From NCBI GenBank assembly GCA_025594325.1, contig JANHCV010000001.1, positions 4,650,001-4,714,000 of the forward strand: a DNA stretch of 64,000 bases, written 5' to 3'. Within the stretch, counting starts at the first letter, position 1; the number at the start of each line of letters is the position of its first letter. The position numbers and the translations under genes are program-made. Below, one piece after another: positions 20,041-31,509 of this stretch. The notes under the pieces are model-generated. The model was not told the DNA's origin, did not search any database, and saw only the letters and a program-made list of their open reading frames with translations. This stretch comes from Blastocladiella emersonii ATCC 22665 (lineage: Eukaryota > Blastocladiomycota > Blastocladiomycetes > Blastocladiales > Blastocladiaceae).

Positions 20041-23000
20041 CTAGCTCAACAAGAAACTCGCAATGTCGCCTTGCGACCCAAGGAACTCGACAACCGACTT
20101 GGTTGGCGCGTCAATGTCCGAGCTAGGCGAACAGAAACAAGTCAGCAGTGAACCTCGCGGATGAAGGAAGAAGGTCACGTACTTGAGCGCGAGTTTCTGC
20201 CGCGCCGAGGTCGCCTGGAGGAGCGGCTGGAGCTGCTCGGAGAGCTCGTGGAAGCCGTTCTCGAGGTCTTCCTGATACCCGACTTGATCTGTACGATCAG
20301 ACTGCGTCAGCGACGAAGCTGAGGTAACAAGAGCAATTACACGTACCGTGCGAGATGAGCTGCCGGTTCATCGTGACGCCGACCTCGCTGAGCCGCAGGA
20401 ACGTGCGGAACGCGACGCGGAGCTCCTCGAGGTCGGCCGGACTGTACGCGCACACGGGCGAGTTCTGGCCTGGCGCCGGCGTTGGCGAAAGGAACACGCG
20501 CGCAATCTCGGCCGGACCCGAGTTGACCTGCGGCCGCAGCGAGCCCGACAGCACCATCTGTAGCGACTTGGCGTCGACGGGGACCGCGTGCAGCAGCTGC
20601 TTGAGCCGCGAGCACCGCGCGTTGAGCGCCTGCGTGCTGACTTGCAGCGGGTTGAGCACCGTCTCCTCGCGGCGGCCGACGCGCAGCCGCTTCGTGATGT
20701 ACGGGAACGGGCGCTCGGTGTGGCAGATCACCTGGCGGAGGTACTGCGACGCGATGTCGCCGTGCGCGCGGCCGCCGACCGTGAACGGGACCATGTACAG
20801 GAACGAGGCGAGCCGGTTATGCTGGTCGTACACGGACGCCGGCGGCCCCGACGGATACACGGCCGCGTCCCCAAAGTAGGGCTCAACGTGCGTAACCTGC
20901 ACGTACGCGCGCGTCGCGTCGAGCCTCGACTCGTCGATCTTGCCCGAGTCCTGTAGCACCTCGAACCGGCTGCCGAGTGACGCGAAGCTGGCCTACACGC
21001 GAGAGTGCCAGTGGTTGGTTAGCGCGACAATGCGGCGGCACAAGAGCTGCGGAGATGCTTACCTTGAGCTTGCAGACGAACTCGGGGAGCACGCAGACGC
21101 CCTTCTCGCGGTAGATGAACTCGACGCCGTTGTTCTCCTCCCACGCCGAGCCGAGGAACCGCACGCGGTAGTACGTGGCGATCATGCGGTTGGGCTTCGC
21201 GACGAGGGTCGAGAACGTCGTCGCCAGCGCCTGGTGCACGTTGGACAGGCCCTGCCAGTCGCGGCGCGCCTCGAGCACCGGGATCACGAGCTTATTGACC
21301 TCGTTGACCATCTCGAAGAAGCTGGCCTTCGTGAACGACTCGACGGCCTTGTTCAGGAACACGAGCAGCCCGTCCTCCGAGAACGCGTCGCTCGAAAAGA
21401 TGCCGTCCGACTTGACTGACGGCTGCAGAGCCTCCTCGGCCACGTTCGGGTTGCACGCGGCAAAGTCCTTGGCGCCCTTGGGTCCCACGTACCTGGGCGT
21501 CTGCGAGACGAGGTACTCGGCGATGAGCGCCGCGGCATGAAGCTCCACGAGGCCTGACTCGACATAGTTCCCTTGCTCGCGGTAGAGACCCGCCTACAGT
21601 TCCACACGAGAGTCAGATTGGCGCGAACGAGCCGGTTGGGATAGGCGCATACCATAGTCTCGAGCGTGCAGAGCCGCATGTCGGGCGTGTTATGGTATCG
21701 GTTCGCGATCTCGCGGTAGCAGTCGAGGCGCGACTCGAGGTCCGGGATCGTCTCGAGCTTGATCTGGTTGCGGATGACCTCGCTGAGCAGCACGCTCGAC
21801 GCGCGCATCTACATCGGGAGCAGAGTGAGCGATCACCGCTGAGATCAAGTCATGGAGACGCGCACCGTGTCGCGGAAGGCCTGATCGTTGCAGTGCTCGC
21901 ACCGCAGGGCAATGTCGTCCCAGCACTTGGCAATGTTCTCGAGGCCGCCGTCCTGGAACTGCGCGATGGCCACGGTGACGTGGATCCGGAACGTGGCGAA
22001 GGCGCGGCGCAGGGCCGGCGTGGCCGCCGACTGCTGGAGTCGGTGGCACGAGCGGAACATGGCGAACAGGACCTGGCCGGCGGCGGTGCGCACGACCGGG
22101 ATCGCCGAGCTGGCCTTGCGCAGGATGGCCGTGATGAGCTCGTTCGTGTACGTGTTGAGCACGAGGACCGGGTCCTTGTCAATGAGCTTGATGACGCGGC
22201 CGAGCACCTGCATCACCCCCTCGTCCGAGATCGGCACCCACGTCACCTGCAGCAGGAACTGGAGGTGCGCGTCCGTGTGGCTCTCGCCAAAGAGCTTGAC
22301 GAGCACATCCCACACGTCGAGCGCGCGCAGCAGGACCTGGTTCCCGAGCTCGACCTCCGAGGCAATCGACCGGTCGTCGACCTTGGACGCCTGGCTCGCC
22401 GTCTCGGCCACGGGCATCGGGTTCATGAGGATGGGCCCGGTGCTGCTCCGCTTGTTCCGCATGAGCGCCGTTGAGCCGGTCTTGAAGTAGTCCTCGAGGA
22501 ATTTCTACGAAATCAGCGCGAAACGTGGGTTAGGAATCGCCGGAGCGGGTGGGCAAGGTGATGGACGCACCTTGGCACCGCCGACTTGGCTTCGATGCTG
22601 AACAATTGTCAGCCGGTCGACGAGCGCAGTCGTGGACGCGTACTACAGGTGCTCATGTTCCAGATCAGTCGTGCTTCGTGAGCGGTCGACGGAGCGGCGC
22701 GACGTACTTGGAAGTCGTTGACGATGATGGCCAGGCGCTGCATCCAGCCGAGCGGCTCAAACTTGGACTCGAGCCAGCCTGTCGTCCACGGCAGCGAGCT
22801 GAGCTTCTCGAGGCAATGGAGCGCCGTGATTGCGACCGTGCGCAGGAGAAGCGTCTCGGAAGTCGACGTCGGCCGGGTGAGCGTCGGCAGCAGTGCGAGG
22901 GCGAGGTCTGCAAAGTGGAGCATGATGGGCGGCGGAACGCTCGCGCGGCGGACGGCCAAGATGTCGCGCATGAGCGAGCACGCCAGCAACCGAATGTCGC

Positions 23001-25504
23001 CCGACTGGTGCTGCATGAAGGCGACCACGTCCGTCACAATGTCGTCGAGCGGGATCGCGTGCTCGCTGCCGGCCAGGATCGACAGGAAGTCGAACTTGAG
23101 GGCAATCAGCGTGCTGTTGCTCTTTACGTCGATCGGGCTCGAGTGCAGGCGGGCGAGGCCGAGGATCACGTCGATCGGGATCAGCGGGACCAGGTCGCGG
23201 ATGAAGTACGCGAGCGACACGTTCAAGTCCTTGGCCATGTTCAGGCCGCTGGATGCCTTTTTGTGAACTACACGGAGCGCGGTTAGTTCTTGCTTGCGCA
23301 AGAGCGAGGAGTGATTGAGTAGGAAACGCACCGAGCGGCGAGATGAGCGACACGAGACGACGGATCGCTGCGACGTCGATGGGCTCGGCACACGTCGAGC
23401 TCTTGGCCGCGATCGACATGCTCTTGATGATCGAGTCGAACACGGAAGCGGCGACGCCGAGTCCGAGCTCGGACCACTGCGCCGTCGATGGCGAGGCCGG
23501 AGCGAGGGCGGACGTCTCGAGGATGGTGCACCACGCCTTGGTGACGCCGGCGTGCGCGTCCGCGGACGTGAGCATCGTGGCCACGTAGCGGTGGACGAGA
23601 GACGGGACCGGGACACCGCGACGAACCGCATCGTCCGTGAGAACGCGGTAAACGTGAAGCAGAGCACGCATGGCCGCGTCGTGCGCGACGATTCGCGCCG
23701 AACCAGCTGGGCCCACCGGGCCGAGCTTCGCAAACACGCGATCGAGGACGAGTACGTTGAACTTGGTGAGCTCCTCGAGGCGCGCGTTGAGGACGACGAG
23801 CGGGTCGGCCTGCTCGAGCGGCGCGGCGACAAACGCGTCCAGGTGAGGGTCCTGCACGACGAGCGAGCTCTCGATGTGGATGGCCACCGTGAACGAGTCC
23901 TTGCTCGACTCGGTGCTGCCCGACGAGTGCGCGCCGTCGGGGCTAGGGTGGCCTGACTCGCGCGGATCGCCGACGTGGACATGGAGCGTGTACTCGCCGT
24001 TGTCGATGAACTTGTTGGCGGCGTTCAGGAGCGGGAGGTGCGCGTAGCCGCCGAGCGTCTACGAGAGCGACGGTCAGTCATGCCCAGTCACCTCGAGTAA
24101 CCTCGACCCGAGACGCACCAGTTGGCCGGGCTGCTTGTCCTTGCAGCTGACGTGGTAAAAGGTGAAGCGCAGAACGAGCGGCTCGCTAGTCGGCAGCAGG
24201 CGGCACTGGATCTCGTCGTCCATGACCGGCGACTACAATGACAAGAGTCCGAGGTGGCGTGAGACAACGAACTGTGCAAGCGAGATTCAAGAAATTACCT
24301 TCTCGTGATACGCGACATTGGTGTACGCCTTGGACTTCCAGGCCGACTCGTGCGGGCGGCCGACGATGGACGCGACTGGTTCCATGGCCTGGTTGCACAC
24401 CTCGACGCAGCACGTCATGTTGCGACCCTTGCCCTTCTTCTGCACGAGCTGCTGCGGCCGGATGAAGAGCGAGTGCGAGATGGTGGACGAGCACAGCGGC
24501 TGCACCGAGCCGAGGGCGGGCGCAAAGTGATGCGCGAGGCCCTGCACCGGGGTCGCGCCGGTGCTGGTCGGGCGAGCGAGGCGATCGTGGACCGAGAGGA
24601 GCGGGAGCGACTGCTCGTTGTCGACGATGGCCGACTCGAACCGGATCACGCACGGGCTCGCCTTTGGCGACGCCGGCGAGGCACCGTCGCCCGTGCTCGT
24701 TGGCGAGCTGGCCGCGATCAGCTGCGGCAGCGGGACCTGCGACTTGCGCATCATGATCGAGCGGACCTGGAGCTCGGACGGGCCCGAGGTGACCTGGCCG
24801 AACGGCACGATCGCGTAGCCCCACGACTGGCGGTACAGGCCGAGCTTGGCCGCGCTCGCAGCTGCATACTGCGCGCGGTCCGAGGACGACGACTTGTCGA
24901 GCACCTTGTCGACGCGCACGACGAGAATCACGCCGGGCTGCTGCGCGAGCGACAGCGGGAAGAAGGCGAGCGTGTCGTGCAGGTGCGGCGCCGTGCCGCG
25001 CGAGGACGCGAGAAGCTGCATGTGGTGCGGCGTGTTGAGCTCGAACTGCACGACCTGCGTGAGCTGGGCTCCGCTGGTCTCGTCGTGAAGCGCGAGCTGC
25101 AGGAAAATTGGCTGGCGCGACTCCATGACGTTGCACTCGAGGAGCTTGAGGCGGATCCAGCCGTCGGGCGCGGGTACGGCACGTACGCGCGCTTCGGGAC
25201 GACGGTGCGCGGGGATCGGTCGCTCCGTCCACTCGTGGTCGCGGCAGAGGCCCAGCAGGTCGCGGTCGGTGGATTGAGAGGACACCGAGCTCGCGTCCGT
25301 CAATGGACGGTAGTCCGCCACGGCGGAACCCTTGGAGTCGACGGCGACACGAGGAGCCGTCAGCGAGGCGATGATGTTCTGGGCGCAGGGGTCCCATTGC
25401 TGAAGCGTATCTTTGGGGACGAGCTCCTCGCCTACGATGGGATCGATCTCGACGAGTACGAGAGATTCAGGGCCAGGTAGAAGCGGAGACCCATCGTTGT
25501 CGCT
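20041..25504 (-). CDS. DOCK GEF copy lacking exon 1
   Basis: Exons 2-12 of the DOCK gene, identical in frame to the left copy, run from 25504 (first base of exon 2) to the stop at 20043-20041. Homology ends at 25552, 48 bp upstream of exon 2 and inside what was intron 1, so the 136-residue first exon, its start codon and its promoter are absent. DHR-1 and DHR-2 domains remain. If transcribed from a chance promoter, translation could start only at an internal Met or in a new upstream exon; a 69-codon open frame at 25714-25505 reads toward it but has no in-frame link. The lack of any inactivating change suggests either very recent origin, homogenisation by gene conversion, or an assembly artefact. 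It may be a pseudogene by loss of its 5' end. Confidence 0.75.
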
Positions 25505-25552
25505 CTAGAGAAACGAGTTGCTTAATTCAGTACGAGTCGAGCAGAGCCGAAC

Positions 25553-25942
25553 GAAAGTAGATAGACATACTGACACTGACAAAACCTCGCCGGGCATCAC
25601 AGCTCGCATCACGACCATAGCGCGCACGTTCAGGACCGCCACAACCCACTCTTCAGGCTGCAAGACGTACACGCGCAAGAAGTATGTGTTCACAAAACTC
25701 CGGAAACTGTTCAACCATCTGTTCGTCGCGCGAGCGGCCGAACTAAGTGGCTACGCCTTCGAAACTGGCGCCAAGTGGTCGTGTTGTGGAGCCGCCAACC
25801 TTCAAGAACGTGAACGTCCTGTCACTTGCGGTCCGCTGACACGGTTATACCTTTGGCGGCGCTGGTCTAGAAAGTAAGCCAGCTTCACTCTATGTTATTA
25901 ACGTGTAACATGACGTTGAGGTGGGACTGTCTCACGTTCTGC
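25553..25942. other. unique sequence next to outer arm end
   Basis: This 390 bp lies between the repeat end and the gene relic. It is less GC-rich than its surroundings. Open frames here are short and unlike proteins. A TGTCTCAC motif lies near 25927. Confidence 0.4.
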
Positions 25943-26475
25943 CAGGGCGCAGTCAACGACGCGGTCGAGAAGTTGATCTGTGCGTGGGCTGTGGCAGGCG
26001 GGCTGGCGGTCGTCGCGGCGATGCAGGAAGCCCCGGTCGTCGATAAAGACATGGCGGTGGATGGGCCAGCATCGTCAGCGCCGCGGAGGCGGCACTACTC
26101 ACTGCTGCTCGTCCTCAACCGGAGCCTCGCCAACGCGCATGACGCGGCCGTGCACGGGCTGCTCAAGTCCTGTAACGACCCACTGACCGTCGCCCTGGTC
26201 CTCAACGGGCTCGCCGCGGCATCTCCGCAGCCGCAGCTGACACGGCTCTTGCGCGGGTGACGTCGCTGTTGGATGCGCTCCCCAACTGGACCAACGCGCA
26301 GGCCATAGATACGGACTCAAACGAGGGCGCAGACCTCGACGCCGACGTCAAGTCCTTGCTCCCGCACGCCGCGCAGGTCCTGCTGCACATCCTGCAAAAC
26401 ACGCGCAACCTGATCCCTGTTGCGTGTCGTTCATGTGGCCACGACCGCGGTGATCAATCATCTGATCTCGCGTGA
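25943..26475 (+). pseudogene. frameshifted gene relic
   Basis: After an acceptor-like TTCTGCCAG, a protein-like frame reads VNDAVEKLICAWAVAGGLAV ... LANAHDAAVHGLLKSCNDPL and stops at 26258-26260. A second frame continues naturally from about 26221 (SAAADTALARVTSLLDALPN ... HAAQVLLHILQNTRNL) to 26475. One missing base near 26218-26221 would join them. Helical, Leu/Ala-rich composition suggests an armadillo/HEAT-like piece, but I do not recognise the family. No start codon or downstream part is visible. It abuts the outer end of the large inverted repeat, so it may have been truncated by the same rearrangement. Confidence 0.5.
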
Positions 26476-26856
26476 GCCGCCCGCAATCCCTCGCTCCCGC
26501 GCCGCCGCACCCCGCTGCGGCGCGCCCTGCTTTGTTATCCATTCTCCCCTCTCCCCGTCTTGGGTTCGGGGCCGAAGGCAGGAATAGACATCCCTGACTA
26601 CTTGTCTCCCGCCTCCTTCTGTCGGCATCAACAATCCCGGCGGCGCCGCCGCGCGTCCGCGTCAAGCTGCTGCGTCTCGCCACCGCGACACTTGAAAGGG
26701 TATGCAACAGTAATGTCAAGGCCTTCAGTGCCGCCAGGAAGCGTGTAGAATTCAGCGGGAAACAACTGCGTGGAGCGTATCACGCTGAGTGCTCCGTTTA
26801 TGCCGACGCCGAATCGCGCATGACCGAGAATCGCATCGCGTCCCGCGGTATGACTA
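26476..26856. other. decayed sequence left of the transposon
   Basis: A minus-strand frame over about 26640-26840 looks protein-like in part (ILGHARFGVGINGALSVIRS, EFYTLPGGTEGLDITVAYP) but has no usable start and runs into the element. It could be a further relic; no function can be given. Confidence 0.3.
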
Positions 26857-26873
26857 GTGTACACCACCACAAT
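26853..26873 (+). repeat. left terminal inverted repeat
   Basis: ACTAGTGTACACCACC followed by A and CAAT. The reverse complement is found at 28041-28061 with one mismatch (A versus G). The TA at 26855-26856 is the likely target-site dinucleotide. Confidence 0.75.
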
Positions 26874-28057
26874 TCCCGAAAATTGTGAATGCGGACCCAC
26901 AATTCGACATGCGATTGTGATTGCGGTTTGTGGAAAACCTGGAGGCGACGCGAGGAACGCGCTCACGTGCAGTCATGTGAGTGCTTAAGGACGACTTGAC
27001 GCGAGTGACAGGCAGAATCGGCACACGAGAGACTGACGGAGGGATGCCACAGAAAAGAAGGTGTGTACTCATTCATCACACGTTAACAATATCGGCGAGC
27101 TCATCGATGTCAAGCTCCATCTGGTCCTCGCAACTGGCCGCCATGAAGGTGTCAGGATGAGGCATCTCGTCAAGCGAGATGGGGAGGGCGGCCAGATCGA
27201 AGGCCGTGGTTGACCGACGTCGAAGCGATCGAGGAGATGTTGGTGATGACGCGGTTTGCGAGGGCCGGGTGCGCGAGGCTGACGATGGGCGCCTCGAGTT
27301 CCAGGAGGGCGATGGGCTTGGAGCCCGCCTCGATGATCTGCGCCTGCTCGGCGTCCGACAGGGTCGAGAAGTCGTCCTTGACCGTGTTGCCCGAGACGAG
27401 GCCGAAGTCGGCGAGCTGGTGGTACACGTTGGCCTTGGACGGCCCGACCTCCTCAATGTCGTTGCCCCTGTTTCCTCGCCCGCGTCCTCCATCTCGGTGT
27501 CGCTGTCGGTCTCAATGCCGCACATCTCATCCTCAATCGGCGATATAGCCGCGGCCGCGACTGGCGGGGGCGCCAGCGTCGCAACGAGACGGCGAGGCTG
27601 CCGGCGGGCGCGCAAGGGCCGGCCGCCGCGCTTACTCACCGTGCGCAAAGCATTGCCGGCCACCGTGCTCCGAGAACGACGGCGAGGCCCGTCGGCGGGG
27701 AGTGCATTGGCGCTGTGTTCTGCACGCGGCGATGGTGAAGAGGACGAGCGTCGATGGTGCGCTCGACGGGCGCCGATGGCGAGCGTGGACGAGCGGGCAT
27801 CGCCGCGGCGGCAGCCCGAAGTCGACAGACAGCGGCGTTGGTTGTCGGGGAGGCGATCGAGTTTCACGACGAGCGTGCGCTCAACTCGGGTGAGCGGCAG
27901 TGCCGCGGCAGCTGGGCGACGAGGTCAAGATGCGTCTCACGTGATCGGTTGCTAGGCCCTTCGCCCCTCACCACATTCCGGCCGACAATTGTGATTGTGG
28001 CTACGTTCACTCAAATCTTTGTGTGCAATTGTGAGTTGCGATTGCGGTGGTGTACAC
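26857..28057. mobile_element. TA-flanked DNA transposon, probably Tc1/mariner-like
   Basis: The 1,201-bp element is bounded by GTGTACACCACC inverted repeats and TA on both sides (26855-26856, 28058-28059). Both ends carry matching subterminal words: AATTGTGAATGCGG and ATTGTGATTGCGG on the left, ACAATTGTGATTGTGG and GCAATTGTGAG then CGATTGCGG on the right. TA duplication is the hallmark of the IS630-Tc1-mariner group; the family assignment rests on that alone. Inside is a broken minus-strand frame with no visible DDE triad, so the copy is likely non-autonomous. It lies 144 bp downstream of CWC21. Confidence 0.7.
27076..27867 (-). pseudogene. frameshifted ORF inside the transposon
   Basis: A 263-codon frame begins at 27867. 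Its first ~125 residues are Arg/Ser/Pro-rich with an acidic patch (IETDSDTEMEDAGEE). Natural-looking coding then shifts to another frame at about 27455-27465, next to a GGGG run (NVYHQLADFGLVSGNTVKDD, IIEAGSKPIALLELEAPIVS), and returns to the first frame near 27205-27208, ending FDLAALPISLDEM ... MELDIDELADIVNV. Two frame changes in 260 bp indicate decay or base errors. No catalytic motif is recognisable; it may be the tail of a transposase or a captured host gene. It has no clear hit that I can name. Confidence 0.5.
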
Positions 28058-28061
28058 TAGT
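28041..28061 (-). repeat. right terminal inverted repeat
   Basis: Reverse complement of 26853-26873 with one mismatch. TA at 28058-28059 flanks the element. Confidence 0.75.
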
Positions 28062-28201
28062 TGCGCCGCATTCAAATCGCTGGGTGCTCATTGGTCCCGC
28101 CGCGCCGGCCCGTTTCAAATCTGACTCCGCGTCTCAGCTGGGGTTTCCCTCGAGCCAGCTCTGGTTGCTTTTTCTCTGCAAACGACAATATTCAACGACA
28201 T

Positions 28202-29533
28202 TTACGACGACGGCGAAGGCGAGCGCGACAGGGATCGCGACAGGGAGCGGGACCCGCCGCGGGCGGTCCGCGCGAGCTGGCGGCCGCGCTCGGGAAGCTC
28301 GTTCGGCAGCTCGCCCTCGTCGAGACTCTCGGCGCGCTTCGGGATGACACCGTCGGCCGACTTAGGTGGCGGCGACCGGGACCGAGAGCGCGACCGCGAC
28401 GAAGACGGAGCGCGCTTGACCTGCGGCGACCGGGACCGCGAGCGCGAGCGCGAGCGCGAGCGGGACGACGACGGAGCGCGCTTCGCCCGCGGCGACCGCG
28501 AGCGGGTCCGCGAGCGGGAGCGGCGCGGGGACCGGGACAGCGAGTGGGTACGTCCGACGCGCGGGCTCCGCTTGACGCGCGGGCTGCGGCTGCGCGTGCG
28601 GCTGCGGCCGCGGGACGCGACGCTATCGATACTGCTACTCCGCGCGCGGCGGCGGCGGGGCGGCGTGCGGCTGCGACTCCGGCTGCGGCTCCAGCTCGGA
28701 CTCTGCCCGCGTCCTCGCCCGCCGCGCGCGCGGCCGCGGCTGCGACTCCGGCTACGACTCCGGCTCGAGCTGTACCCGCGGCGACGACCACGCGGGTCCG
28801 CGTCCCTGATGCCGCGGGGGCGGGGCTTGAACCGGTCGGGGACCTTCTCCTTGACGTCTTCCCAGCGCACGCCGAGCTCGGCCTCGGCGCGGGCGAGGTC
28901 GGCGGCGGGTCGGCGGCCCTGGTCGATTTCGTCGACGACGACGGCGAGGACGGCGGCGTGGCGCGCGGTCTCGGCGTCGGCGCGCTTGAGGTCGCGCTCC
29001 TCACGCTGCGTGAGGCGGCGCGCCTCGCGGTCCTCGGGGCGCACGTACGCGTTGTCGAGGCCAAAGGCCGCGGCGAACCGCGCGTTCTCGGCCTGCTTGG
29101 CGATGGCCATCTGGTGCGACCCGCTCGGTGCGGCGGAGGCGGAGTTGCGGCCTCCCGACTGGAACTCGTCCGTCAGGCGCTTGCGCAGGGCGGCGACCTT
29201 GGACTCGATCTCGGCGGCTTCGAGTCTAGATATGGGGGTACAGAGTCAGCAACTGGCCGCAACACAAACTCCCTTGAGAGCGTACCCCTGGTCCTCGAGC
29301 TCCATCTCGAGCTCGGCGCACTTGACCTCGATCTGGCGCTTGCGGTCGTGCAGGAGAATGTCGGGGTTGGCCTGGCGCGGGGCGAGCATGTGGTGTGCGC
29401 GGTCCTCCATCTGGCGGTGCTCGCGCTCGCGCTCGGCCTCGCGGTTGCGCGGCTTGAGGAACGACATGTTGCGCTGCACATAGCCGTTGGTGCCCGACCC
29501 GCGCGCGGTCGAGAGGCCGATGCCGTTGTACAT
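28202..29533 (-). CDS. CWC21: CWC21/SRRM2-like splicing factor
   Basis: A 423-aa spliceosome-associated protein; one intron, 29226-29285 (60 nt). The N-terminus MYNGIGLSTARGSGTNGYVQ followed by RN is the conserved start of Cwc21/SRm300, which binds Prp8 and Snu114 in the active spliceosome. A cwf21 helix region follows (EAAEIESKVAALRKRLTDEF, residues ~96-115) with preceding charged coiled coil. From about residue 235 to the end it is an RS domain made of SRSRSRS runs, longer than in ascomycete yeasts and more like metazoan SRRM2. The basidiomycete intron density of this window fits a role for such a factor. The 3' end faces the transposon. Confidence 0.9.
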
Positions 29534-29745
29534 GGTTGCGGGGGGTTTGGGTCGTTCTTTGGAGGTTGAGGTGGGTGAAGGGGAGAGGGAAGAATCGAGG
29601 GAGGGATCCGCGGCGGGCAGCCCGAGCGGAGCAACCGCCCTTGCCCGCGGAGCATCATCAGCTGTTGCAGCCTGACCTTCGCGTCGCTCATCCTAAGCCT
29701 CCCTCGTGCCCATCAACAGTTCAAACTACCATGTATACGTTCTCC

Positions 29746-31170
29746 TCACTGCAGCTCCGTGATCGCGAGCCCAAACTCGGTCCCGATCGCGACCTGGCGC
29801 AGCCGCTCGCCGGCGTCGGGCACGGTGAAGACGAGGTCCCACTTGGTGCGGCCCGTGAACACGCGGCGCGTCGTGTGCAGGGCGAGCTTGTGGTGGTGGG
29901 TGCTGACGAGCGTCCACTCGCCGTCGGGCGCCACGTTCGGCGGGAGGTCGACGGGCCGCCCGCCGGGCGACTCGAAGCCAAAGTACCGCAGCGAGCGTTT
30001 CGCGTTACCGGTTCCCGCGGCCGTGGGGTTGACGGCGGCGGGCGCCGACTTGCACGGGGTGAGGGCGAGGATCGACGACGTCGCGCACACGGCGGCGTCC
30101 ACGACGCGCACGGCGGCCGCGGCCTCGCCCGGCGCGGGCTTGCCAACGCCGACCGCGACGGGCGCCGGGATCCGGTCCTCGACCTTGCCCGTGCCGCACT
30201 GGCCGTACTCGGAGTTGCCCCACGCCCAGACGCCCGTAGCGCCGACGGCGAGCGTGTGGTCTGCGCCGGTCAGGATGCGGCCGATGGGGACGGGGAACGC
30301 GGTGCTGCCGCCCGAACCCGCGCGCAGGAGCGGGAGCCACGGCGTGAACGTGTTGGTATGCCCCTGGCCCGTCTGCCCGTCGGCCGACCACCCGGCGCTC
30401 GACACCTCGCCCGTCGCGTGCAGCAGCACCGTGTGGTCGAAGCCCGCGCGCACCTGGACCACGTCCGACAGCGGCAGCGGGACCGCGCGCCACGCCGAGA
30501 CGTGTGACGGCGTCGGCGCGAGGGATTGGCCGAAGTGGTTGCTTCCCGCTGCCCACACCTTGCCTAGACGTCGCGCGAGTGTGAGTTTGCGTCGTTGGGA
30601 GCGGGGTCAACCGAGCGTACGCGAGCCGGTCTGGTCCTGGATCAGGGCGAGCGAGTGCTGGCGGCCGAGCGACAGGCTGTGCACGCGGGTGCCTGCCGGG
30701 AGCGCCCAGTCATGGCGCGTCCACGCGAGCTTCTCGCGGTCCGCGTCGCTCTCGGGCGGCAGCACGCCTACAACACCGTCGTCGTTTGATCAGCGACGAG
30801 GCTGTAGAGCCGTCGAGCGACCACGCGCGCGTACCAAGCTGCCCGCTCGTGTTGAGCCCGAACGTGGCCAGCGTCTGCGTCGACTTGCCCTGCATGACCA
30901 TGCCGGCGTGCTTGCACCCGGCCTTGAGGAGGACCGGGTCCTACTCTCACCGCGCGCGCGCGTCAACTCATACTGCCCTCGAGACCGCGAGTTGACGATC
31001 GATCGAACCGCATCAAACGTGGCGAGGAGCGTCGGCTGTGGCAAGGTCTCAACAGCATTGCCGGCGCGTGGCGTGCCGTCGGCGGGCTGCTGGAACAGCG
31101 AGAAGTCGAAGCGGCCCCAGCCGTACAGGCCGTAGCGCGCGGAGCCGCGGGCGACCTTGGTCAGGGACAT
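29746..31170 (-). CDS. RCC1-repeat (beta-propeller) protein
   Basis: A 410-aa protein from four exons; introns 30941-31008, 30768-30834 and 30564-30620. RCC1-type blades are visible as WGRFDFSLF, FGLNTSGQLG, WAAGSNHFGQSL, GWSADGQTGQGHTN and WGNSEYGQCGTG, each followed by a Gly-His or similar turn (AGCKHAG, LGRQHSLAL, AGFDHTVLL, TGADHTLAV). The length matches a single propeller. RCC1 itself is the Ran GEF, but this copy lacks clear nuclear signals and the blade sequence is divergent, so it may be a different RCC1-like protein; ascomycete Fmp25-type mitochondrial RCC1 proteins are another option. Donor of intron 1 (GTTCGA) is weaker than the others. Confidence 0.8.
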
Positions 31171-31509
31171 AATGGTGGTCGCGATGGCAGGACCCGGTTG
31201 CGGGTAGTAGTGTTACGTTGCAAGGTGTGGGCTATGGCGGGTGGAGGAGAGAGGCGGGGACGCGCGAGACATGGGCCGTCCGGCCGACGCGGTCGCTCGC
31301 GACGGCTGCGTGTTGATGATCAACGCGAGGCCGTCTCCGCGCGCGCGGCGCTGCTGCGCCACCAACAGGGGACAAGTCAAGAGGAGCTCAGGTAAGATTA
31401 CATTGAAGAAGGAGATATAGTGGCTGTAGCTGGGTGATCAAAAAAGGTAGGGTAGGGTGGGGGATACCCGCGACCGTCGGCCGCGGCGCGCGTACGAGTC
31501 GAGCTCGAG
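31171..31509. other. intergenic, no gene seen
   Basis: Region between the RCC1-like start codon and the next minus-strand stop. It presumably holds the RCC1-like promoter and the 3' end of the neighbour. Confidence 0.5.

Larger units (their letters stand above)
18756..25552. repeat. right arm of 6.8 kb inverted repeat
   Basis: Reverse-complement copy of 9601-16397 with the same length. It contains a complete tetraspanin gene and DOCK exons 2-12. Beyond its inner end the two sides keep partial similarity for about 15 bp; the six mismatches in the first 12 positions all have G or C on the left and A or T on the right. Confidence 0.95.
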
